From: Chryseotalea sanaruensis
GTDB taxonomy: Bacteria; Bacteroidota; Bacteroidia; Cytophagales; Cyclobacteriaceae
DNA length: 64,000 nucleotides
Reading direction: 5' to 3'
NCBI RefSeq assembly: GCF_003990915.1
Contig: NZ_BHXQ01000001.1
Location: 985,402 to 1,049,401 of the forward strand
The translations under genes were made by a program, and so were the position numbers. Shown piece after piece: positions 54,660 through 61,732 of this stretch. Numbering within the stretch: the first letter of the stretch is position 1; each line of letters opens with the position of its first letter. Below the pieces are notes generated by a model that was not told the DNA's origin, ran no database searches, and saw only the letters and a program-made list of their open reading frames with translations.

Positions 54660-54682
54660 GTCTTTATTGAGGCTAATACTTA

Positions 54683-55447
54683 TCAGGCAATGCAGATAAA
54701 AAATGGATTCAATAAATCAGGTTTATTGTATTGAACGGGCTTATCAGAATCTTTTTGCAAAACCCTGTAGCCGACCTCATTTACTATAGCATGTGCTGCA
54801 GCGGTATCCCATTCCATTGTTGGTGCAAAACGAGGATAAACATCGGCAGCTCCCTCCGCTACTAATAAAAACTTTAAACTACTCCCTTTAGAAACTAATT
54901 GAGGTTCATTCAGTTTGTTTACAAAAGCCTGCGTTTCCAAATCGATATGTGATCGTGAGGCTACAACCCTTACACCAGGTTTGCTCAAGTCAACGGAGGG
55001 TCTGTATGCCAGCTTTCTGGTTAATTGGTTTTCTTTTATAAATGCTCCCTGGTTCTTTACCGCATAAAAAACCTGATTGGTTACCGGTATGGCAACGACA
55101 CCTAAGATTGGTTCTTGGTTATGAATTAAGGCTATGTTTACAGTAAACTCACCATTGCGTTTGATAAACTCTTTTGTACCATCGAGGGGGTCTACCATCC
55201 AAAAATATTCCCAGTTTTTTCTGATCTCATAAGGTATTGTCTTACCCTCTTCACTAAGCACAGGTAAGTTTGTTGAGGCCAATATGCCAGCAATTGTTGC
55301 ATGACTTCTCTTATCTGCCAGGGTAAGTGGAGACTGATCGCCCTTACGTTCTTCCTGAAAATCAGCAGTATTGTAAACTTCGAGAATATCCAAACAAGCT
55401 GCTTCTGCGGCTTCAATGGCGTTTGTTAATAAGTTATTTAGATTCAA
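54683..55447 (-). CDS. cysQ: 3'(2'),5'-bisphosphate nucleotidase
   Basis: A 254-residue inositol-monophosphatase-fold enzyme that hydrolyses PAP, the by-product of PAPS use, to AMP. The metal motif is WMVDPLDGTKEFIKRNGEFTV, with the upstream LPVLSEEGK and the later MEWDTAAAHAIVNEVG. It belongs to the cys block: cysN is 17 bp upstream and the antiterminator 23 bp downstream. Removing PAP would relieve inhibition of the sulfotransferase in this locus. Confidence 0.93.
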   Translation of the reverse strand: MNLNNLLTNAIEAAEAACLDILEVYNTADFQEERKGDQSPLTLADKRSHATIAGILASTNLPVLSEEGKTIPYEIRKNWEYFWMVDPLDGTKEFIKRNGEFTVNIALIHNQEPILGVVAIPVTNQVFYAVKNQGAFIKENQLTRKLAYRPSVDLSKPGVRVVASRSHIDLETQAFVNKLNEPQLVSKGSSLKFLLVAEGAADVYPRFAPTMEWDTAAAHAIVNEVGYRVLQKDSDKPVQYNKPDLLNPFFICIA

Positions 55448-55464
55448 AATTTCTGTGTGTCCTA

Positions 55465-56709
55465 TTAAACAATCATGCCTGATGCAACTGTCTCATTTGT
55501 TTGCTCGTCAATAAGTATCAAACTTCCTGTAATACGGTTTTTACGATAACTATCGTATTGAAGTGCCTGTGCTGTTCTTATACGAATTCGAGCAATATCG
55601 TTCATGTTCAAGTACTCTGCATTTTCAATTCGTTGCAAGGAATTGATATCAAGCTTGTATTGAATTTCCTTTAATACAACTTTTACTTCCTTGTTAGTAT
55701 GCCTTACCAATAGTCGAGCATTAACAGCAGTTGGCTTTTGATTCATCCAACAAACCATTACATCAATATCCTGATCTGATTGAGGATGGTTGTTAATTTT
55801 AGCAATGATATCGCCTCTGCTTATGTCAATTTCATCCTCTAATGTCATCGTAACTGACATGGGAGCAAAGGCTGATTCAACTTTATCTTCACCTACGAAT
55901 ATATTTTTTACCTTCGATTGAAACCCTGATGGCATTACCAACACATCATCACCCGGACGAAATATTCCACCTGCCACTCTTCCAGCATACCCTCTGAAAT
56001 CATGATGATCAATGGACTGTGGTCTTATCACGTACTGAACAGGGAAGCGGGAGTCGATATGATTATGATCGCTCTCAATATGCACTGATTCAAGCATATG
56101 TAGCAATGTTGCTCCTTGATACCAATTCATCTTTTCAGAGCGGTTCACTACGTTGTCGCCAACCAAAGCGCTGATTGGAACAAACTGTATATCTGAAACT
56201 TCTAGCTTAGACGAAAATGATTTATAATCTTCAACTATTTGATCATATACCTCTTGTTTGTAATCAACCAAATCCATTTTATTAACACAAACAATAATAT
56301 GCGGTATCTTTAGTAGAGACGCTATAAAAGAATGTCTAAAGGTTTGCTCTACCAAGCCTTTACGAGCATCGATCAAAATCAGGGCTAGATTAGCAGTAGA
56401 GGCACCTGTTACCATATTGCGGGTATACTGAATATGACCAGGTGCATCTGCAATAATAAATTTCCTTTTTGGAGTAGCGAAATATCTATATGCTACATCA
56501 ATGGTAATGCCTTGCTCACGTTCAGACTTTAGTCCGTCAGTTAATAGTGATAAATCAACATAATCAAAACCTCTTTTCTGGCTAGATGCCTCAACAGCTT
56601 CTAATTGATCTTCAAATATAGATTTGCTGTCATATAATAAGCGGCCAATCAAAGTGCTTTTGCCATCATCTACACTGCCTGCTGTTGTGAAACGTAATAG
56701 TTGATTCAT
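55465..56709 (-). CDS. cysN: Sulfate adenylyltransferase subunit 1 (GTPase)
   Basis: A 414-residue EF-Tu-like GTPase that drives APS formation by CysD. G motifs are visible: TAGSVDDGKSTLIGRLLYDS (P loop), IADAPGHIQYTRNMVTGA (G3) and CVNKMDLV (G4). The C-terminal beta-barrel domains end at ETVASGMIV, so there is no fused CysC kinase domain, in agreement with a separate cysC. The usual order cysC-cysD-cysN-cysQ is kept on the minus strand. Confidence 0.95.
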   Translation of the reverse strand: MNQLLRFTTAGSVDDGKSTLIGRLLYDSKSIFEDQLEAVEASSQKRGFDYVDLSLLTDGLKSEREQGITIDVAYRYFATPKRKFIIADAPGHIQYTRNMVTGASTANLALILIDARKGLVEQTFRHSFIASLLKIPHIIVCVNKMDLVDYKQEVYDQIVEDYKSFSSKLEVSDIQFVPISALVGDNVVNRSEKMNWYQGATLLHMLESVHIESDHNHIDSRFPVQYVIRPQSIDHHDFRGYAGRVAGGIFRPGDDVLVMPSGFQSKVKNIFVGEDKVESAFAPMSVTMTLEDEIDISRGDIIAKINNHPQSDQDIDVMVCWMNQKPTAVNARLLVRHTNKEVKVVLKEIQYKLDINSLQRIENAEYLNMNDIARIRIRTAQALQYDSYRKNRITGSLILIDEQTNETVASGMIV

Positions 56710-56716
56710 TCTTTTT

Positions 56717-56744
56717 AATTGTCAATTGTCAATTGCCAATTGTT
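56717..56744. repeat. Four 7-bp tandem units in the cysD-cysN gap
   Basis: AATTGTC, AATTGTC, AATTGCC and AATTGTT follow one another directly between cysD and cysN, just upstream of the cysN start on the minus strand. Because CAATTG is self-complementary the stretch can also fold. It resembles the short intergenic tandem repeats found elsewhere in this window. Confidence 0.6.
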
Positions 56745-56776
56745 GGTTTTCACTTAAACCAACAAGAGACAGTACA

Positions 56777-57682
56777 CTAAAAATAGCCAGATTTTTTTCT
56801 ATCCTCCATCGCTGTTTCAGATCGTTTATCATCTGCACGTGTTCCCCTCTCTGTTTTACGAGAAGCGGCAACTTCTTCAATTATTTTCTCAATTGTATCT
56901 GCGTCAGATTCAACAGCACCTGTAATGGGCATGTCGCCACATGTTCTGAAGCGAACTCGTTTTTTTTCTGGCATCTCACCCTCTTTCAATTTTAGCCATG
57001 CTGAAGTAGATAGTAATGCACCATCACGAGAAATTACCTCACGTTCGTGGGTGTAATACAGTGTAGGTATAGGAATATTCTCTTGTTGAATATATTGCCA
57101 AACATCCATTTCCGTCCAGTTTGAAATTGGAAAAACCCTGAAGTGTTCCCCCATTTGCTTTCTCCCATTAAAAATATTCCAAAGTTCAGGTCGCTGATTC
57201 TTTGGATCCCATTGACCAAATTCATCTCTGTGTGAGAAGAACCTTTCTTTGGCTCTTGCTTTTTCTTCGTCTCTTCTTGCTCCTCCCATCGCTGCATCAT
57301 ACTTATGCAATTCAATAGTATCTAACAAAGTAACTGTTTGCAAGGCATTTCGACTGGCATTGTAGCCTGTTTCTTCGCGTACGCGCCCTTTGTCAATGCT
57401 TTCCTGAACTGAGCCAACAACTAATTTAACTTGAAGCTCGTTGACAAGCCAATCACGATACACCATTGTTTCAGGGAAATTGTGACCTGTGTCTATGTGT
57501 ACCAGAGGAAAAGGTATGCGTGCCGGATAAAATGCTTTTTTTGACAAGTATGCCAAAACAATTGAATCTTTCCCACCTGAAAACAATAATGCTGGCTTTT
57601 CAAATTGTGCTACCACTTCACGAATAACGTAGATAGCCTCAGCTTCTAATTCTTTTAAATGGCTTAAATAGTATTGATTCAT
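56777..57682 (-). CDS. cysD: Sulfate adenylyltransferase subunit 2
   Basis: A 301-residue ATP pyrophosphatase that makes APS from ATP and sulfate. The PP-loop is LLFSGGKDSIVLAYLSKKA; VHIDTGHNFPETMVYRDWLV, GGARRDEEKARAKERFFSHR and RVFPISNWTEMDVWQYI are standard. The end DRKKSGYF is complete. It is 4 bp overlapped with cysC upstream and is followed by cysN after a 67-bp gap containing tandem repeats. Confidence 0.96.
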   Translation of the reverse strand: MNQYYLSHLKELEAEAIYVIREVVAQFEKPALLFSGGKDSIVLAYLSKKAFYPARIPFPLVHIDTGHNFPETMVYRDWLVNELQVKLVVGSVQESIDKGRVREETGYNASRNALQTVTLLDTIELHKYDAAMGGARRDEEKARAKERFFSHRDEFGQWDPKNQRPELWNIFNGRKQMGEHFRVFPISNWTEMDVWQYIQQENIPIPTLYYTHEREVISRDGALLSTSAWLKLKEGEMPEKKRVRFRTCGDMPITGAVESDADTIEKIIEEVAASRKTERGTRADDKRSETAMEDRKKSGYF

Positions 57683-58272
57683 GTAAATGAAATCTTAGGA
57701 ACGATTAAATCAAGTAGCAAATGTAAGGATTCCTCTAGACTCTGAATATCTGATTCAATGCGAATATCCGGATTTTGAGGTATTTCGTAAGGTGAACTTA
57801 TCCCCGTAAAGTCCTTAATTTCTCCTGCTCTTGCTTTTTTATATAAACCCTTAACATCTCTTTGCTCACAAACTTCTACTGGGCAATTCACAAAAACCTC
57901 AATATAGTTTGACTGCCCTACAATATGCTTAACTCGGTTTCTATCTGCCTTAAAAGGTGAAATAAATGCAGCTATGACAACAATACCTGCATCCATCATT
58001 AATTTAGATACTTCAGCAATTCGTCTGATATTTTCACTTCTTCCTTCATTTGAGAAATTAAGATCCTTGTTTAATCCCGTGCGAATATTGTCTCCATCTA
58101 ATAAATACGTTTTAAAACCCATAGCATGTAATTGATACTCTAGCTGAACTGAAATAGTCGATTTACCAGAACCAGACAAACCTGTTAACCAGATCAATTT
58201 AGGTTTTTGCTTTAACATTAATTCACGTTCAGCAAGCGAAACTTTTGTTTGAAATGGGAAAAGATTGTTCAT
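57679..58272 (-). CDS. cysC: Adenylylsulfate (APS) kinase
   Basis: A kinase of about 197 residues that phosphorylates APS to PAPS. The P loop is IWLTGLSGSGKSTISVQLEYQL; YLLDGDNIRTGLNKDLNFS, FISPFKADRNRVKHIVG and KGLYKKARAGEIKDFTGISSPYE follow in the expected order. I use the ATG at 58272, which leaves one base after the permease stop; the frame extends to 58314 but that would overlap the permease by 41 bp. It produces the donor for the sulfotransferase encoded at 38838. Confidence 0.95.
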   Translation of the reverse strand: MNNLFPFQTKVSLAERELMLKQKPKLIWLTGLSGSGKSTISVQLEYQLHAMGFKTYLLDGDNIRTGLNKDLNFSNEGRSENIRRIAEVSKLMMDAGIVVIAAFISPFKADRNRVKHIVGQSNYIEVFVNCPVEVCEQRDVKGLYKKARAGEIKDFTGISSPYEIPQNPDIRIESDIQSLEESLHLLLDLIVPKISFT

Positions 58273-58273
58273 A

Positions 58274-60034
58274 CTATAACTTGTAAAAAAGTACAATAAA
58301 TGTAATGCACACAATTGAATAGAGAATCGTAAAAGGAGTGCCTGCTCTTAAAAAATCCTTGAATGTATAACCCCCTGGTCCGTATACCATTAAATTAGTT
58401 TGATAACCAATTGGCGTCATGAAATCACCTGAAGCTGCGAAGGCAATGGCAACAAAAAAGGGTGTAGTGTTTAAAACCATTTGTGAAGCAATGGCCATTG
58501 CAATAGGAAACATTATAGAAACAGCTGCTGCGTTTGTAATGAGAGAAGTTAGTAAAATAGTAGTAATAAAAAGTACTGACAGCATAACTACAGGGCCAAA
58601 TTCTTGTCCATATTTTAATAGCGTTGATGCCATCATATCTGCAGTACCCGTTTTTTCCAACGCTATGCCAATGGCCAAAGAGCAAACCAGGATCAGCAAC
58701 AAACTCAGATCAAGATTTTGTCTTATTTGACTTAGTGATAATCTTCCGGAAAACACCAGTACACATAATAAGACCAGACAAGCCGAGAATAAGGGTATAA
58801 TGCCAGTAACGCCCAATATTAAGGCTCCGAATACACCTATGCCCAACCACTTATACCAGAAAGGTTTTTTTGCTGAAAGTTTTTGCGGCACCGAAAGGTA
58901 GAAAAGGTCTTTGTGCTGATCATTTTTTATACTTGATTCTCCAGCAAGTAATAATAGAAAGTCACCACCAGCTAATTGTGCTTCTCCCATTTTTCCTCCC
59001 AAACGTTTTCCATCCCTATGCACTGCTACAATAGATGCACTAAAACGACTTCGAAAATTTGAATCTTTTATTTTTACACCGGTTAAATCAGAACCCGATG
59101 GAATTATCGCTTCCACGAAATTGAATTGTCCTTCTTTTTCTATATGCTCTTGCTTTGGCAAACGAAGACCATTGTCATCTTCAATTAGTTTATAAATGGC
59201 ACTTGTATTACCAGAGAAGAAAAGTAAATCACCACTATGTAGTACTTGTTCTGGGGAAACTGGTGAAATAACTTGCTCATCCCGTAGTATTTCTACCAAA
59301 AATACATCTTGTAAATTTCTTAACCCGGCATCCTTAACAGTTCTACCAATGAGCTTAGAGTTCTCAGATAATTCTGTTTCAACGATATACTCTTTTAGAT
59401 GCTTATAAATTGTAGTTAACTTATCCTTATTATCTGGCAGAAGAGCGTAACCTACAAAATAGAAGTATATCCATCCGATTACAGTTACTATCAAACCTAG
59501 ATAAAGAAAGTCTGTAAAGTTTAATAGTGGAAGATGATAGGACTCAATCAATCCATTTAATACCAAGTTGGTGGAAGTACCTACAACAGTAATCATACCT
59601 CCTAAAATTGTGGCATGAGAAAGCGGTATTAAAAATTTAGAAGAAGAATTTCCGGTTCTTGAGGCCCAATCTTTTACATAGGGAATCAAAAATGCTACTA
59701 TAGGCGTATTATTGAGTAACGAAGATGTTGAAGAAGAGAAAATCATTAATCTCAACAAAAATGCTTTTGGAGTTAATGACTCTTTAAAAAATCGACTAAG
59801 AAGTTCTGTACCTACTAATGAGCGAATACCCGCAGTAACTAACACTAATAAAAAAATAATAATTATCTGCTGATTAGATAAACCCTTTAACAATTCTGCA
59901 GGGCTTATAATACCTGTAATGACAAGTGCCATCGCACAGATAAAAAAGGTTAGTGCCGGGTTAAACCACTCTTTGTAAAGTGCCAGCACTAGGAATACGA
60001 CAATTAGTAGAACAAAAATTTGAGAGAAAACCAT
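58274..60034 (-). CDS. SLC13-type permease with two RCK_C domains (probable sulfate transporter)
   Basis: A 586-residue inner-membrane transporter of the DASS/ArsB-like group. About eleven hydrophobic segments flank a central cytoplasmic region (about 205-380) with two TrkA_C-type (RCK_C) domains, recognised by LIGRTVKDAGLRNLQDVFLVEI and GVKIKDSNFRSRFSASIVAVHRDGKRLGG. The motifs SSSTSSLLNNTPIVAFLIPYV and SLITNAAAVSIMFPIAMA are substrate-helix loops. Similar proteins in algae and cyanobacteria carry sulfate; adjacency to cysC (1 bp) supports that here. Other anions are possible. Confidence 0.85.
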   Translation of the reverse strand: MVFSQIFVLLIVVFLVLALYKEWFNPALTFFICAMALVITGIISPAELLKGLSNQQIIIIFLLVLVTAGIRSLVGTELLSRFFKESLTPKAFLLRLMIFSSSTSSLLNNTPIVAFLIPYVKDWASRTGNSSSKFLIPLSHATILGGMITVVGTSTNLVLNGLIESYHLPLLNFTDFLYLGLIVTVIGWIYFYFVGYALLPDNKDKLTTIYKHLKEYIVETELSENSKLIGRTVKDAGLRNLQDVFLVEILRDEQVISPVSPEQVLHSGDLLFFSGNTSAIYKLIEDDNGLRLPKQEHIEKEGQFNFVEAIIPSGSDLTGVKIKDSNFRSRFSASIVAVHRDGKRLGGKMGEAQLAGGDFLLLLAGESSIKNDQHKDLFYLSVPQKLSAKKPFWYKWLGIGVFGALILGVTGIIPLFSACLVLLCVLVFSGRLSLSQIRQNLDLSLLLILVCSLAIGIALEKTGTADMMASTLLKYGQEFGPVVMLSVLFITTILLTSLITNAAAVSIMFPIAMAIASQMVLNTTPFFVAIAFAASGDFMTPIGYQTNLMVYGPGGYTFKDFLRAGTPFTILYSIVCITFIVLFYKL

Positions 60035-60050
60035 TTTAAAACGTAAAAGT

Positions 60051-60881
60051 CTACGCTTGTTTATGAAGTGTCCAAATTGCCAAAATAGTTTTCAAAAACG
60101 CTTCCATTTCATGCAAGGGAATCATGTTCGGACCATCGCTTAATGCTTTCTCTGGATTAGGGTGTGTTTCAATGAAGAAACCATCGACCCCTACTGCAGC
60201 CGCTGCTTTTGCCAAATAGGAAGTAAACTGACGGTCGCCTCCACTTTTACCACCCAAGCCACCCGGGCGCTGCACGCTGTGTGTAACATCAAAAATAACA
60301 GGTGTGTATTGGCGCATGATCGGCAATGAACGCATATCTACTACCAAATTATTATAACCAAAAGTGCTTCCACGTTCTGTCAGAAATACATTGTTGTTGC
60401 CCTCTCCTTTTACTTTGGCTACTGCATATTGCATGTCTTCTGGTGCCATAAATTGACCCTTCTTCACTTTAACAGCCTTGCCTGTACGGGCCGCTGCTTT
60501 TAGCAAATCTGTTTGACGACATAAGAAGGCTGGAATCTGTAGCACATCTGCTACTGTAGCTGCTTCTGCACACTGATAACTTTCGTGTACATCGGTAACA
60601 ATAGGCACTTGCAAATCTTTCTTTACACGTTCTAATATCTGTAAGCCACCTTCCATCGAAGGGCCACGGTAAGAACCTAATGAAGTACGGTTGGCTTTAT
60701 CGAAAGAAGCTTTGAACACATATTGAATACCTAACTGCTCGGTTAGTTTTTTCATGTGCGTGCCCACTTCCATACAAATCTCGTAGCTCTCTGCGGCACA
60801 AGGGCCTGCAAATAAAACCATCTTATCACCACCCAGGGTGATCTTGTCTGTTACCTGAACTTTATCTTTAAAAATCTCCAC
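60051..60881 (-). CDS. kdsA: 3-deoxy-8-phosphooctulonate (KDO-8-P) synthase
   Basis: A 276-residue aldolase that condenses PEP with arabinose 5-phosphate. The N-terminal LFAGPCAAESYEICMEVG, FKASFDKANRTSLGSYRGPS, ERGSTFGYNNLVVDMRSLPIM, FDVTHSVQRPGG and GVDGFFIETHPNPEKALSDGPNM are all present. The Cys in GPCAAES and those of the metal-dependent type were not checked further. The start is a GTG. It leads the sulfate block by 16 bp and is likely co-transcribed with it and, more weakly, with kdsC. Confidence 0.95.
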   Translation of the reverse strand: MEIFKDKVQVTDKITLGGDKMVLFAGPCAAESYEICMEVGTHMKKLTEQLGIQYVFKASFDKANRTSLGSYRGPSMEGGLQILERVKKDLQVPIVTDVHESYQCAEAATVADVLQIPAFLCRQTDLLKAAARTGKAVKVKKGQFMAPEDMQYAVAKVKGEGNNNVFLTERGSTFGYNNLVVDMRSLPIMRQYTPVIFDVTHSVQRPGGLGGKSGGDRQFTSYLAKAAAAVGVDGFFIETHPNPEKALSDGPNMIPLHEMEAFLKTILAIWTLHKQA

Positions 60882-60896
60882 TGCTTTTGGTTGTTA

Positions 60897-60938
60897 GTTG
60901 TTCGTTATTGGTTGTTCGATGATAGTTGTTCGATTAGT
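60897..60938. repeat. Three 14-bp tandem units upstream of kdsA
   Basis: GTTGTTCG recurs at 60897, 60911 and 60925, spaced exactly 14 bases apart; the remaining six bases of each unit vary. A partial further copy precedes it at about 60888. The array lies in the kdsA-kdsC gap, next to a degenerate gene remnant, and has no spacer structure of a CRISPR. Confidence 0.6.
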
Positions 60939-61060
60939 TGAATGGAATACGATTATAAGTGCTGTAGTCTTCTTCCTGTTCTTTTACAATGTCTTCAAAG
61001 ACTTCGTTGAGGTCAAGCGATAGTAAGATCCACTTGCTGAAAGTCTGTTATCGGTTTCAT
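60934..61060 (-). pseudogene. Remnant resembling a Uma2-family gene with a deleted middle
   Basis: Within the 237-bp gap between kdsC and kdsA, an ATG at 61060 gives 15 codons beginning MKPITDFQQVDLTIA and stopping at 61013, a start like that of Uma2 (DUF820) endonuclease-fold proteins as I remember them. An overlapping frame one base off stays open to 60934 and encodes LNEVFEDIVKEQEEDYSTY, which looks like the acidic end of the same family. The two ends seem joined out of frame near 61020-61030 after loss of the ~150-residue core. Both pieces are short, so chance remains a possibility. Confidence 0.35.
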
Positions 61061-61118
61061 AGCTAAATCCCTTCAAAGATACATAAATACGTACTTTCTT
61101 TATCCACTGATTGCTACA

Positions 61119-61658
61119 TCAGCCTTTTAGAATCTTCTCAAATTTACCTTGTGCAGCAAGTACTAAATCGCCTACTTCGCGCACTACTCCTTCGCCTCCA
61201 TTATATTTGGATATCAAATCAACTTTATCTTTGATATAATCGAATGCATCAGCAGGGCACACAGCCAAACCAACCAATTTAAATGCCACTAAATCAATAA
61301 TATCATCACCAACATAAGCCATTTCTTTGGCTTTTAATTTATGGTGTGCTGCAAGCTTTTCAACTACTGCGCCTTTGTCTACAATACCCTGGTGGCAAAA
61401 ATCGAATTTAAGTTCTGCAGCGCGATTAGCAGTAACCACCGAATCGCGACCAGAAATAGCGCCCACTAAAATGCCAGCTTTGCGCAAATGAGATATGATT
61501 TGTCCATCTTTTACGTTGAAGTTTTTAATCTCCTTACCGTTGGCATCGTAAATAATTTTACCATCGGTGAGCACGCCATCAACATCAAAAAAAATGGCTT
61601 TAATCTGAGCGGCTTTTTTAACCTGCTCTTTCGTGTATTGGGCTAAAATCTTCTTCAA
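61119..61658 (-). CDS. kdsC: KDO-8-P phosphatase (HAD family)
   Basis: A 179-residue HAD phosphatase without a cap domain, which forms a tetramer and removes phosphate from KDO 8-phosphate. Motif I is FFDVDGVLTDG with nucleophile Asp and Asp+2; ISGRDSVVTANRAAELK is motif II and VGDDIIDLVAFKLVG motif IV. The start is TTG at 61658, giving KKILAQYTKEQ. A 74-bp intergenic region separates it from the divergent penicillin-acylase-like gene. Function follows from family and nearby kdsA. Confidence 0.92.
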   Translation of the reverse strand: MKKILAQYTKEQVKKAAQIKAIFFDVDGVLTDGKIIYDANGKEIKNFNVKDGQIISHLRKAGILVGAISGRDSVVTANRAAELKFDFCHQGIVDKGAVVEKLAAHHKLKAKEMAYVGDDIIDLVAFKLVGLAVCPADAFDYIKDKVDLISKYNGGEGVVREVGDLVLAAQGKFEKILKG

Positions 61659-61732
61659 AATGAATTATTACAGGATCGGAGTTCGAAAATTAGGAAAAGG
61701 TTTTTACTTTATAGCACTAAACCTTGCTTAGC

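Noticed and set aside
58273..58314. Upstream start for cysC at 58314
   Set aside because: It would overlap the permease gene by 41 bp; the ATG at 58272 leaves one base and still includes the complete kinase.
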